DNA of 64,000 nt from Euryodendron excelsum. Lineage: Eukaryota > Streptophyta > Magnoliopsida > Ericales > Pentaphylacaceae. A model generated the notes under the pieces. It had not been told where the DNA came from, searched no databases, and saw nothing but the letters and a program-made list of their open reading frames with translations. The translations under genes and the position numbers were made by a program. Position 1 is the first letter of the stretch. Each line of letters begins with the position of its first letter. Shown piece by piece: positions 21,948-34,687 of the stretch. The DNA is taken from the NCBI GenBank assembly GCA_033060915.1, contig CM065392.1:10087501-10151500 (forward strand), read 5' to 3'.

Positions 21948-22670
21948 TTAAATCCTAGTTAATGTCAATGAAGGCTCTGGGCTCTCATCCCTTTGAGTTA
22001 CAACATTAAGCATTTCGCACTCATCAGCAATGGCAACAGGTTTGTCCTTGCTGCGGCCGCGGCTGCTCCCTCCACTACTGGATTGTTTTCTCCCCACACT
22101 GACAGATAGCTCACCTGTGAATGTTACCTTCTCAATGTTCTCATAACCCGCCGTTGTTCGCACATAGAATACACAACCTAGCAAGAGGTAATAATCTTGT
22201 TTGCTTAATAGGTATTATAAGTTTCAAAACTTCCACATAGATTACACTAGAAATTATATTGTATTAGATTGCGATGTTGCTCGTGTTTCGTTAAAAGAAT
22301 CTTCATCCTCTATCAAAAATAAAGTTCAACATTTTCTCTTTAATCTATTTGTTCCGTTCATGTTATGAAATTGTTGTTTTCTATCTTTTTCTTTTATATA
22401 AAGTCGAAAACATGTTTCACATACATTCCAACTGTGATTATTCTTACTAAGATAGAACTGGGTCCCTTCGCTTCAATCTTTTTCTTTTCATGTAATGTCA
22501 CCCTCATGTACCTTACAGCAATATCTGGATGAACAGCATAAAGGAACTCTTTGTTTCATTAGGCACTGAACACAAATCAAAGTAGAACTGTCCTGTCAAG
22601 GTAATGAATGCATCTGACAGCGTGGTTGCTCCGCTGACCAAAACAACTTACTAGGTTTTTTGCGATTTTG
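21948..22670 (-). pseudogene. Unidentified host gene fragment (candidate exons)
   Basis: On the minus strand a splice-like acceptor (ttgctag, about 22180) is followed by an open frame of about 75 codons: GCVFYVRTTAGYENIEKV, then a serine/glycine/arginine-rich stretch and DECEMLNVV, ending at 21948. Further upstream, 22480-22670 reads SDAFITLTGQFYFDLCSV and, one frame over, YAVHPDIAVRYMRVTLHEKK. These have the amino-acid balance of a real protein, unlike the surrounding repeats, and the local GC is higher. I do not recognise the family. A frameshift between the two upstream blocks and the lack of further exons suggest a gene fragment or pseudogene. Confidence 0.35.
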
Positions 22671-22944
22671 GTAGTTCTTATTTTATCAGCTCCTCTGCAT
22701 AACAACTCTGTCAAAAGGGTAATGTTGAACCACGATAGCAAAAGTCTGCTGTACATTTAGATGTGAACATATTTAAAGACATTAGCTTCTAACAACTCTC
22801 ATGGAATACCATGGCTAGTAGCAGCTAGTTGCCCAGATCCAGAGCCTAAAAGCACCTCGTGATATTAATAACGGAATACAGACTTGTGAATAATTTGGCC
22901 ACAAAAAAGTTAGTCCAGATGAGGTCCAGCAGCAGTAGCTACCA

Positions 22945-23029
22945 TATCAGTTGAATATATTGTGTGAGAAAAAAATCTTTACCCATAACTATATCAGTTG
23001 AATATATTGTGTGAGCAAGCAATCTTTAC
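22945..23029. repeat. Short tandem duplication, about 44 bp
   Basis: The stretch 'tatcagttgaatatattg' followed by 'tgtgag' and 'aatctttacc' occurs twice in a row, starting near 22946 and 22990, with a few differences. Confidence 0.8.
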
Positions 23030-23429
23030 CGAAAGTTATGCTGCTACTGCGTATACCAAGGTAATTGGAGGCTCTCACCACCAAGAGACTCGTAAGCTTC
23101 CTCCAATGGCCACAAGTTTTGCTACATAACCCCAAAATATATACTTTTCTTTCCCCCTTCTGCAACGGTTGACCCAGAAATTTGGTAAAGGTGGCCAAGT
23201 ATAAAAAAAAAAATTAATGGTACCATTATACTATTACCACTTAAATTTAAATTTTATAGTAGAAGACTCTCAAATATAAAGTAGGTAAAAAATTATAATG
23301 AATGTAGTACCTTAAAAATAAAGGTGCTACTTTTCCACTAAATTTTTTTCTTTTAGACTATAGATGCAAGTAAAATGATTAGAATTTAGAAGAGAAAATG
23401 TAAAATTACTTGGGTTTTAGAGGGACAAT

Positions 23430-23960
23430 ATAACTATTTTATAATAAATATTCAAAAGTGTATAGGGTCGAAGGAAAATTTTCAAATCATTTAACTAAAT
23501 TACATCAATCTGAAAGTACCCGCTCTCCAATCTGAGTGGTTAATAATGCATGTAAGTGTGATGGTTATGCAGCTATTTTATGCAGATCATTATTATCAGT
23601 AGCACTTCTAGTCATTATATTTTGAAAAGACGTAAAAATGTTTTATAATACTCAAAATTACATAGCGTATAAGAAAATTTTTTAAAAGTCAAGGGAGGGA
23701 AGGGGGGGGGGGGGTGGGGGGGGGCAAATACACCTAATTTATCATAAATACTTAAAACTATATAGGGTATAAGGTAATTTTTTAAAACTTAAGGGTGGCC
23801 GTGGCACCCGTCCACCCCCCTTTTACGTGTGCCACTAGGTCTAAAAAAAATTTCAAAACTTAAGGGGGCCATATACCTAATTTATCATAAATACTCAAAA
23901 CTATATAGAGTATAAGGTAATTTTTTAAAACTTAGGGAGAAGTATGGCTCCTGCCAGTCC
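23430..23960 (+). repeat. Four-copy direct repeat ending in GC-homopolymer spacers
   Basis: Units near 23436, 23640, 23735 and 23880 share 'ataaatactcaaaactatat' followed by 'agggtataaggtaattttt' and 'aaaactta'. After them come strings of G or C (23703-23724, 23813-23820). This looks like a decayed terminal or subterminal region of a DNA transposon or an LTR, but I cannot assign it. No reading frame is present. Confidence 0.6.
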
Positions 23961-24039
23961 TCTCCCCTTGTGCGTCGGTTATTGTCTACAAACTTGATGT
24001 GTAATAATCTAAACTAGTAAAGGCTTAAGCTTTGGGTTG

Positions 24040-24876
24040 GCCAACCCAAAGTTCAACTCAGCCAGCACAAAGTTCAGCTAGGCCAACGACTTGATCTACT
24101 TAATACACCTAGAAATGCAAGTGAGACGAAGTAGTATTCAATAATAACTCGGTAAGATCGGGGTCGAACCATAAGGAACGGTTATCCAAACATGCAAAGT
24201 TAGCGCTAGAATTCATCCACGGTAAAAACTTAGATACTGAATAAGCTATGCTAAACACTATAGCATTGCAATGGCTTCAGTTAGAATCTAAGCCTACCTG
24301 TTTGAATTCTACCATGAACAGTATCGATGAGATCTGGACAATTGGTAAAAGAAATCAAATAGTAACCAAAACAAAGCAGTTTGTTTTGGGAGGTTTGATG
24401 ATTATTGAATTAGACTTCAAATTACACTTAATAAAACAATATTGGATCCAATTGATCCGATCACTCGATTCACTCGAAATTCAATAGAGATTTTGTAACT
24501 CAAATCATTAGTTTCGTCTTGAACCTTTGATTCGGAAGATTAAGCTATTAGAACTTAATAATTAAATCTAGAATAATGAAATTAAAGTCATAGATTCATA
24601 CCATTAATTTGTGCAATAACTATACCAAACTAAAATTTGTGCATAGAAATTACCAAATTTAGTTAAGAATCTAAGTTTTCTTAAACATCTAGAATTTAAT
24701 TATCAAGAATTGAAAGATTTGAAAGATAAACAATGAAAACCCAATTACCTCCATTGATATCCCAAGATCCTTAGATAATTTTCACAATTGGCTCTAAGAA
24801 AAAAAAATTAGCTATTTATGGTAATGAAAAGACTTGACTTAAAAAAAAAAAAACTTCATAAATAATTGGAAGCTCC
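24040..24876 (-). repeat. Athila-type LTR fragment, cut by the copia array
   Basis: Contains 'aactcggtaagatcggggtcgaacc' like text (24148-24173), matching the primer-site-proximal block of the other Athila-type LTRs, and 'gattcggaagattaa' (about 24530) as in the A1 LTR. Orientation is therefore minus. It stops abruptly at 24877 where the copia LTR begins; the missing outer half is not found beyond the array. The left edge is uncertain. Confidence 0.6.
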
Positions 24877-25786
24877 TGTTGGGGACTACAGAATTTTTTA
24901 CAACTTGGCTATAGTGTATGCATACGCATAATACAATACATTTTCATCTAATTAGCATAAACTAATATACATGATTTTAATTATACTTTCGAGATCTCTC
25001 TAGTTTGATCTCGAATAACAATAAGAATGAACTTCGAAATCTCTCTACTTTGATCTCGAACAGCAACAAGAAATATTCGATTGCTCGAACTCAACCTTTG
25101 GACTTATGATGTATCCCTTGAGCACGACTTACTCTAGAGAGGTTGTGGGCTCACAGTTGTTAGGGTTTTTTGCTCTCACAAAAATGTGTATCTCTCAATT
25201 ATGAGTAAGTGTAACTCTAACTGCTCTTAGAGTGCATATATATAAAAGCTACAACAAGAACCATATGATTAGTATGACTAAGGCTTCCTACACAAATAAG
25301 GATTCCTAATTCAACCAGGATTCATCCCTATATTCGTAAATTATAATTTATACCACTAATGAATTATAACTGCACTTCCAGTCATACTAGTTTATATTTC
25401 AAGCTCCATATTATTAAATACTCATTTATCTCCACACGTTAATATCACATATACCCGTTTATTAAATTAAATTACTGATAATTAAATTTAATAGACTTAT
25501 TTAATTTCTTAAGATATTCCACTTAACTTATTTGATATGTTGGATTCATAATCCACCTGTATAGTTTGACATAATAAAAATTTATAAGTTTCCTCAAGGG
25601 GGTATCTTCAATCCCCATACGGGGACGTAAAATCTATTAATAATTAATATTCGTCATACACGTAATGTTATTATCTAACTCACTAAGTTTATTAACATAG
25701 AAAAAATTTCACTCTTTTGTGAATCAAAATAATAAACATTAAATACACATGTCTATTTATTATATCAAGATTAAGAGTATAAGTAC
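24877..25786 (-). repeat. Copia LTR, part 1 (left of R2)
   Basis: Begins TGTTGGGGACTAC and aligns with the middle LTR at 46184 onward up to 'agagtataagtac', where R2 interrupts it. Part 2 continues at 40170. Confidence 0.85.
25782..25786. repeat. Target duplication AGTAC, left copy, of R2
   Basis: AGTAC precedes TATAGCGCC. The right copy at 40165-40169 is AGCAC. The empty site in the sister LTR reads AGTAC. Confidence 0.85.
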
Positions 25787-28700
25787 TATAGCGCCTTGAT
25801 TTTTCGCACTTGAGAAATACAAATGAAAAAAATGTGGTACTCGCTCGTTAGAACTCATATTCCTAGAAGGATGAGTGCGACTAAGTTTGAATTGAAAATT
25901 GATTTCAATAATTTAAAATTTATTTCAATAAGGGCTTTTTGAAAAGATTTGGAGTTGCCACCTAACTTTGTTAAGGTGAGTTAGGTCACCTAAAACTAAG
26001 TGCAATCCAAAGATTAAACATAGGGATTTTGAAAAGGTTTTTGTAATACTTTCTCAAGAGAGGATTTTTAAGAAAATAAATTGTTTGGCAACCTTTGGAA
26101 AGATTTAAACCCTTTTTGAAAATAACTCAGTTTTTGGTCTTTGAAAATAGTGATTCTAGGTTCGAAGATTAGTTACGTATAAGGAAGAAGCACTAGGCTA
26201 TCATCCTATCCTCACCTTGCGGTAAATATATGTCTTTTCACCATAGGATCACTCATTTAGAATTTTCGATTAACAAATGTCCAATACTATCCACTTTGAA
26301 AAGAATTTTAGAAAAATGTTTGTATGAGGCATGACATGCAAGTGAAAGAAAATGATTTGATTTTGAAAATAGATTTGAAGAGAGGATTCGAAGTTTGAAA
26401 AAGGTTGTGACAATTGAAAACTTCAAAAAGGTTTTGACCACACCCATGAGAGTTGCCTACGTATTCCTTTGTTGGGAATCAGGTCAGTCATAGTTCGGAC
26501 TCGGGGTCCGATTGAAAATAAATATTTTGGAGTCCTGTTTGATTTGAAAAGATACTTTGAAGCCTTTGGAAAGTTTGACTTGAAAAGGGTTTAATTTGAA
26601 CCTCTATTAGAAGATTTGAAATTGAATTTGATTTCAAATTGGCTTTAACTTGAAATTGAACTTTCATTTGAAATAGAAATTGGAATTGACTTTGATTTGA
26701 AATTGAACTTGAAATTGACTTTGGACTTGATTTGGAAAGATTGAGTTGAATTTTGAAGTCATCTTGACTTGAATTAGAGTTTGAAAATCATCTTGGTTTA
26801 GACTTAAATTTAGAGAAGAGTTTTTAAAAAGAGTTTAAACTTTATAACTTTAGGGTTAGGGTTGAACTAGGGTTTAGCCTCCTAGAGTCTATGTAACCTA
26901 GGGTTGCAACATGCACTTGATACAGAAATGGTTGATTTTAGAATGTTAGATTTTAGAAATGTTTTGGATTATGAAAGAACCAAATTAGGAAAGTTCTATT
27001 TTAGAAAAGTTTCAAATTAGGAAAATTTTATTTTAAGAACGTTCCAAATTAAGAAAGTTTCATTTTAGGAAAGATTTGATTTTGAAAAGTTTTGAATTTA
27101 GAAATTTGGAAAGGTTTAAAAGTTTGAAATTAGAAAATATTAGAATTAGGAAGGATTCGATTTCTATTTCCTAAAGTTGAAGATTGGATCTTATTTTCAA
27201 AAATAGATGATTTGATTTTGTTTTCAAAATTAGAGGACTTGATTTGACATAGAATTGGAAAGGTTGAGTTTTGAAAATGTTAGATTTGAAAATCTATAAT
27301 TTAAGGCAAAATAGGAAGCCATAATTTTAAGAGAGGAATTAGTGTTTCCTAATAATGGATTCTAGGGTTTTGACTTGAACTACAAGAAGAAGAGTTTTTG
27401 AAAGTAGATATTTGAAAGGATTTTTTTTAGGAAGTGGATTTGTAAAAGCTATTTGGAAAGGTTTGAATGTAGACTTTTGCAAGTCTCTTGAATATTTCAC
27501 TTTCTTAAAACGATTCTAACTATGAAAAGACTAGAACCATTCTAGGGTTGTGATTTTGACAACAATTATGGTTTGAAATATGGGCCATAATGATCACATT
27601 AAATATAACACTTTTCTAAAACAATCCTAACTGTGAAATGACTATAATCATCTTAAGAATGTGGTTTTGATAAAAACAATTTAGGGTTTGGACCCAAAGT
27701 TTTGACCTTGATGGTCACATTGAATATACCACTTTTCTAAAATAACCATACCCATGGAATGGCTAGAATCATATTAGGAGTGTATTTTCAAAACAAATTT
27801 AAGAGAAGGATATTTTGAATGTAAGTTTTGAAAAAGAACTTTGATGCAAGTTTGAAAACAACTTTGAAAACAATTTTGAATGGATGTATGAATATGATAT
27901 GCACAATGCAATAGGGTTATGAACATACAAGGTTAGGCTTCACCACATAATCAAGGGGGCCGAACCCACACTGTCTTAGGTCGAATTTGAAGAAAGCCCC
28001 AGGCACAATAACCTTCAACAATTCGTCATAGGCATGAACCGGGAAATCTCTTGTTTCAAGCATGCAAGAAGAGGAGGTAGAATATGGGAATTAAAATAGA
28101 AGAAAACTCAAGTGGGTTATGAGAGAGAAGGAAGAGGGGGATTACATAAACTAAATCGAAAACCTAACTTGTCTTCTTCTTGCTTTGATAGCTTTGTTTT
28201 CTTCACTTTACTTGAACTTTGAGAGTCTTGAAGATACAGCACTTGATCTTCAATGGATGCTTAGAGGCTTGTATTTAAGTGTATAAGATGTATAGAGGCT
28301 AGGGTTTGAGTGTATGGAGGCTTGGGTTTAAAGGGGCTTGAGAGGTTTAAGGTTTTGAGAGAATTCGACCTCTGTTTTCAGAGACACAGAGTTTCTAGAC
28401 TGAGTTTGCTGACCCAGAATAGACAGGGGATAATTTATATTTATAGGTAAATCGAACAAGAACTGGCGCCAGTGCAATTTTAAGCTTAGCGCCACTCTTA
28501 GTGGCGCCAGGCCATTTATTGGCTTTGCACCAGCCATTTAGGCAAGTTTAATGGTAGTAAGAAACGTATCTTTTGACCTGTGGGACACAAGGCACAAGAT
28601 TTGAGAACCTGTCCTATTGAGCATCATGCAATTTTTGGCTTGGCTCCACCAAAACTGACTTCGAAAAGTCCCAGAATGATCCGAAAGGTTCTGAGTAACC

Positions 28701-30086
28701 AGACTAGGTCAGAAATGGAGGAGAACCCTTAAAAGGGTGTTCCGAAGGTAACAAGCTTGAGAAACAATGCTGGAATAGTCGAAAAGGTTAAATGGCCCAC
28801 TAGGGGCAAAACAATCATGTGAACGAAAGAAACACTAGAATGGACCCGGAATGACCGTGAGAAGGCTTGAAGGATGGAAACACTAGGAAGAGTGCACCGA
28901 GAGATTACCGGTTTGATATTCAGAGCCGGTGTGGTTTGAGAGGACGACTGGTCCAATAGGGGCAATTTGATCATTGTGCACCGAACTTATCGGAATAGAC
29001 TTGGAATAGTTCGAAAACATATTAGAAGGTTGGGAATGCTATTGGAAGCATCCTCAGATGGCAACCGATGTGATACCTAGAGTAAGTGTGGTTCTCGAAG
29101 GCGATCAGATGCCAAGGAGCAAAATGGTCATTTTGACGGGATGGTTTCGAAATTGATCAAGAATTGACTGAAAGACACTTGAATGTGTCAGATTGCCTTT
29201 GGGACAATCTTGGAAAGGTGGACTTACCACTCTAAGGCCTTAGGTACTTTCTCTAGAAGCGTGTCGAAAGGACCTATAGGGTAGTTTAATCATTTTTTAC
29301 CGGAGTGGGCTAGCAGGCACTGGTGTTGACTCGAGTTTTGAGTGTTTTTGCCACTCTGATAGTGTGTAATGAGTTGGTTTCCAAAAGTATCCCATCCTTC
29401 GGTAAACGTGCCAAAGCCAAAAGGCGTGTTCGGTCCCGTGACATAGGGGGCTTGTTGGTAATTCCTACTGTCGACTTATTTGCAAGTGTTTTTGCCACTC
29501 TGATGGTTGCGATGTTTGTGAGTGTTTCCGTCACTCTAATGGTGTGCGTTCATTTCAGAGACTGCTTGATCTCGGCAAGCTACTAGATGGACTTATCATC
29601 TGAGGGATCAACTTTCTCAAAAGATGTGCTGGATAGCAGACATTCTATATTGGCGGGCTAGCAGGAACCGTTTTACCATCTCGAGGACTTGGGTTCTATC
29701 CTAGTTGATAGGTTTAAAGGGAATTATAGTTCCAAGGAGTTTTCTCAAAAAAACATGTTGTGCTTGATGGGCTTACCATTTGATGGATCATCTTTCTGGA
29801 AAGACGTGCCAGAATAAGTTTGATTGGTCTGGATTGAATTTGAAATTTGAGATTGAAATAGGGACTTACAGTCTTTAGGAAGGCGTGCCAACTGCAATTA
29901 GACTAAGTAATGTCCCAGGAGTATTTTGGTCATTTTGCCTTTATTGGGCCCAGTAGGCCCACAAGACAGTTGGTTGACTGGATTGAGTCTGGAAAGCTGG
30001 TTTGGGCTTGAACGTGTCTGTGTTGGTTTGAATGTGAGTCCGGTCAGGCCGAAGATTGCAAAGCAGGTAAAAATGGGATGCTTATA
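25787..30086 (-). repeat. 3' LTR of R2, 4.3 kb
   Basis: Aligns in order with the R1 LTR: 'gttgccacctaactt' block near the left end, purine-rich zone (26330-27890), 'aatcaagggggccgaaccca' block (27950-27970), GGCGCC inverted repeat (28466-28512), 'accggtttgata' repeats and the final 'gggatgcttata'. It is 1.2 kb shorter than the R1 LTR, mainly because the purine-rich zone and the 47-bp minisatellite are smaller. Confidence 0.85.
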
Positions 30087-30145
30087 GCTATCCATTTTTT
30101 TCTATCTTTACTGTGGAAGGTAAAAAATGATAAAGTAAGGATCCC

Positions 30146-30652
30146 ATGTTGACCACGAGGCGATCAGACGGATTAAAATTGGAAGTTTTTAAATACTGGA
30201 GCTTGAAAATAATAAATTGGCCCAAGGGGGCATTTGAAATTGGATTTTGGCGGGCAAAAGGGTGAAGTTGCCTAGGATTTGACTGTGGTGCCACTCAAGC
30301 ATAAAAATGCCTTGGCACCACTAGTAGTGGCGCCAGGCCTAAGAATTAAAATAAAAAAACTTTCTGATTTGAAGCTCTTGGTTTTGTTCGAGCTTTTGGG
30401 AGTTTGAGAGCTTTTTTCCAAGTTTTTGCAATGAAGGACCCCTGAGCATTGTAGGGATGAGTTTGGGGGATGCCGAAGAGTTGCTGGAAGTAGCTACCGT
30501 ACCTCGGGTCTGTCTTCCCTTTCTCTTCATTTCAATTCTCATTCGCTCGCTTTCGTTCTCAATAATTCATATATATATAAGTAGTTGTTCTCTTTCATAG
30601 CTCAAGTTTGTTGGCTACTGGAGAATAAGATTTCGTTGGAAAACTCCAAGAG
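30146..30652 (+). pseudogene. R2 antisense gene, first exon relic
   Basis: Begins ATGTTGACCACG, matching R1's ATGTTGACCGTG, and ends at a GTGAGA donor (30653) after 'aactccaagag', as in R1 ('aactccaaaaa'). Several stops interrupt the frame. A GGCGCC inverted repeat (about 30288-30331) sits in the same relative place as in R1. Confidence 0.45.
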
Positions 30653-32087
30653 GTGAGATTTTTATTTTATGTTAATTTTGATGTGTAGAACTCCGTTTAA
30701 GTCATGTGAATAGTTGAAATTGATGTTTTGATGTGCTTTGAACACTCTGATAGTATTGTTTCTTCCTTTTGGTGCTTGTTTGATTGAGTTTGAGTAGTTT
30801 TGCATGTTTATGTAAAGAGGGTTTCTGCAATAATTGAAAATTCACTCCTACAACTTTGGGTATTGGGTTTTCTAGCTAGATTTTTACACTATGTGCCTTT
30901 GAAAAATGCGTTGAACAATCGTACGAAGTTTCGTGATTTTTTAAAAAAATTTTGAATTTTTGAATTTTTGAATTTTTAAAAATTAGAAAAATGCTTGTAA
31001 CATAGGAAAAATTGAAAAATTAATGAAATTGTTTGAGTTTGATATTTAGAAAAATATGAAAATATTTCTGAAAATATTTGAAGTAGTTTGAAAAAAATTG
31101 TAATAATTTTGAAGACCCTTGAATTTTTGAAAAATAGAACATACATTTGAAAATTTTAAAAATTCTGAGAAAGTGCACAGATTATTTTATGTGTGCTAGT
31201 GTCATGTGGTTGTGATGCCATGGGGTACCCAACTTGTGTTTTGTTGTAGTGTTTTAGGTGTTGTAGGGACCATTTGCAAAACGAGATTCTACCAAAATTT
31301 TTTAAAATTTGGAAAAAAGTTAGAAAATTTTTGAGATAAAATCTTTTTGAAGGAAAAAGATATAAAACCCTTGAGGGTGTGGCATTTTTGGCAGAGAAGA
31401 CCCCAACAAACTGTGGGGGGTCTTTCAAATAAAACTTTTTTGAGGAAAAAGATTAGAACAACTTTTGAAAATAGACTTTGAATTAAACTTTTGAAGGAAA
31501 AAGTTTAAAAACCATTTAGAGTTGATTTTTAAATGAAGCTTTTGTAGGCAAAGTTTAGAAACCTTTGAGAATTGATTTTGAGCAAGTCTCTTTGAAGGAA
31601 AAAGTTTAACAACCCTTTGAATTGATTTTGAAAATAAACTTTTGAAGGAAAAAATTTAAGAAACTTTTGAAGGGAAAAATTTAGGAAACCTTTGATTTGA
31701 TTTTGAAAATAAACTTTTGAAGGAAAAAGTTTAGGAAATCTTTGATTTGATTTTGAAAATAAACTTTTGAAGGAAAAAGTTTAAGAAACATTTGAAAGTT
31801 GATTTTGAAAATAGACTTTTGAAGGGAAAAGTTTAGGAGACCCTTGATTTGATTTTGAAAATAAACTTTTGAAGGAAAAAGTTTGAAAATAAACTTTTGA
31901 AGGAAAAAGTTTAGGAAACCTTCGACTTGACCAGAGTAGACTCTGCTAGGAGTAAGGGAACATGACTTGTTTTATTCATTCTTTTCTTTGCTTTCTCTTC
32001 TTTTCTTTTTTTTTCCTGTACCACTTTATCTTTTGCACTACATATATATCATATATTGATGTCTTTTTACCTTAATTTGACTTTCAG
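30653..32087 (+). other. Probable intron of the R2 antisense gene, with minisatellite
   Basis: Donor GTGAGA at 30653, acceptor 'gactttcag' ending at 32087. The intron contains a tandem array at about 31430-31925 (see separate entry). The sequence after the acceptor reads ATAGCCGACGC where R1 has ATGGCAGATGC, so the initiator-like codon is lost here. Confidence 0.5.
31430..31925 (+). repeat. Minisatellite of about 50-bp units in the R2 intron
   Basis: Roughly nine imperfect units containing 'gattttgaaaataaactttt' then 'gaaggaaaaagtttaggaaa'. R1's intron lacks this expansion; only isolated related words are seen there. Confidence 0.8.
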
Positions 32088-33774
32088 GATAGCCGACGCT
32101 ATTTTAAGCTGACTGAGGGCTCGGTACTATAAGGACCCCTCAAATGAGCAAGACATCTTCCATCGGTCCTTTGGTTGTGTTGCTTCACTCCTATCAATGC
32201 AACTTATTCCAGGGCTCTTAGAGGCAATAGTTCCCTTCTGGCAGCCTGACTAATCCCTTTTTCGTTTCAAGTAATGCGAGCTTACTCCCACTCCTCACGA
32301 ATATGGTTTTCTTCTTAGTTTTCGAGATGATTCGACCAATATTGTGGGACCTATCTTCCCTGATGGTTACATTACGATTGTCTCGGCTTAGCTTGGGCTT
32401 TGACGTGTAGTCCTTTCTTCTGACCTCTTACCCTAGTTTCCTTATATTCTAGTAGAGTTTTTATTTTTCGGCTTCGAGTTTGTGACAGATATGAGAGCTT
32501 ATTCGGGTGATTGGCATACTTCCCAAGATTGGTCCATTTCTCGTATGGTAGCCTTAGCTCTGCTTCTTTTGAGCTTCTTAATATTCCCAAGGTAAGATGA
32601 TTTGATCAACTGCCGATTATGTGCACTGCTCGCTAGGATTCGTAAAGGGCACTTATATGCTCTTATGGTTGTGGGAGAGACTTTTGTTAGCCTCACTAGA
32701 TTCCAACAGGGGGTTGATACTTGTTTTCGGGGCTGCATTGCACTTGTCTAGCTTTGGGCGATCGGGCACTTATTCATTACTCCCTTGTTTCAACATACAT
32801 GGTATCCAAGCTTAACCATGTGCATTCTCTAGTACAATCTAAGAGAGGTATCATGGATGGTGAGAGACTTCTACAGACTATGAGGGCATGAGCTACCTAT
32901 TTTCAGGGCAAGAGGTCTTGCACGGTTCGGTGGTATACAAGGTTGATCGGGATGTATTGCTTGAGAGTGCGAACCTCCACGGAGGTTTTGTACCTTTGGT
33001 GGGTTTGTAGGGTATTGCCCCTTTCTTTGGGATCTGAATCTTATGGCAATTTGGCAAGAGTTAGGACATCCCTTATCTAGTATCACCATCTGAGTTCAGT
33101 TTGGACTTTGGGGTAATGATCCCGAGAGTGTTGGTGGAGAGGGCTATGGGCATGTGGAGGTCCTTGCTTCCTCACACAAATAATGACGGACCATTTTCTC
33201 CTAATCCCACCTGACCGAGAATTATCACTATTGGTTCTGCCGATATGTGCTAGGATCTGGTAGGGCTAGGGATTTACTTCTTAAGACACTTTTACCCCCC
33301 GTGGGATACACAGATTTCTTGATGGCTATGGTCATTCAGGGGTGCCGTCATAGGCGACAAAATCAGAGGCTGATACAGGGACTGCAGGATGAAATGAGGG
33401 TCAGAGATACAGAGGTGGCTTCTCTAGAGATACGATTAACGGCAGCCTTGGCAATACAAGATAGTCTGGCCCTGAGTACTTCTTAGGGACAGAAGTGATC
33501 ATTAGGCGCCCCAGATGTTTCTACTCCCCCGGAGAATGATACTATTGATATTCAATCTCTGAGGGAGACTGTGGAGTCTCTCATTTGGGAGAGGGATGAG
33601 CTTTTAGCTAGGTGTGGAGACTATGAGTAGGGTAGGCTTGGTTTAGCAATGGCAAGGACCTCCTCTAGTGCTCCCCTTATTGATGGTACAGGCAGAGAGT
33701 CGATGGAACCTGCTTTAGCTGATTCCTCTTCTGATGATGATGGAGAGCGTTATATCTTTGCTCCTCATTCTTGA
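32088..33774 (+). pseudogene. R2 antisense accessory gene (broken)
   Basis: Plus-strand text between the acceptor and an acidic, serine-rich end (DSSSDDDGERY) with a stop at 33772-33774. Readable blocks: GDWHTSQDWSISRMVALALL, IRKGHLYALMVVGETFVSL, TRFQQGVDTCFRGCIAL, then a coiled-coil-like end (LLLKTLLPPVGYTDFLMAM, RLIQGLQDEMRVRDTEVASL) at 33247-33486. At least eight stops interrupt it. The blocks are of a kind common in accessory or gag-like proteins of plant Ty3/gypsy elements (possibly the DUF7745 group); the match is from memory of motif style and uncertain. I do not see the PMD motifs of R1 here. Confidence 0.5.
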
Positions 33775-34607
33775 TTTGTTTTTAGACTTTTTGATACCTG
33801 CATTTGTAAAGAGACAAATTTCATTTTAGTATTTTCTTCTTTTTAACCATATAGATTTATAGCCTTTTGCATGTTTGATATGTTTTCCCTGCATAATACA
33901 AAAGCATGTTTGAAAATTTTGGATGGAAATTACTCCTTATTGCTTGATGCTTTGACTAGCTTATTGCTCCAAGAGAGGACTTGCTGCGTCTTTAACCTTA
34001 TATGGGCTAAATCGGAGAATGCTTTTCAAGACACCTTCTAACTTATCCACTGTTTCTTTCTACTTGTGATTTCTAGGAGTATCCTTGCTTTGGATTACCT
34101 TTTACTGGTTTTTTTTATTTTATATATTTATTTTTTGCTACTGGAGCCCAGGTGGGTTTTCACCAATTCCATTTCTGTCATCTTTGTTCTAAGGCACATC
34201 TGCAGGTTTTCACCAAGGTCGACAATTTTGTATCTTGCCACATCCCTACCTTTTTACCTACGGCGCCCTTTTGGGTTTTCACCACATCCTCGGGAATTTG
34301 TTTTTTTCTCTCTTATTCTTTCTTCCTTTATCTAGGTCCCTGATTTATATTGAGAAGCTTCTGAATAATGTTTGAGTCATCTCCCAGCTCCCTTCGCCAA
34401 GACCATATTCCGGCGAGCTCATTTAGACTAAGCAATTCAATCTTGATATGAGAGGACTTTAGGGTTTGTGATGTGTGTTTCTATTTTGAAAGAAAAGGAG
34501 AGGGGGGGGGGGGGGGGGGGGTCAAGCCTATCACTCTACTTTGATTTTGAGACTGGTGATCATTGTTAATTATTTTGGTCAACTAGCACTTTCCTTCCTT
34601 CCTTGTG

Positions 34608-34687
<80 letters not shown>

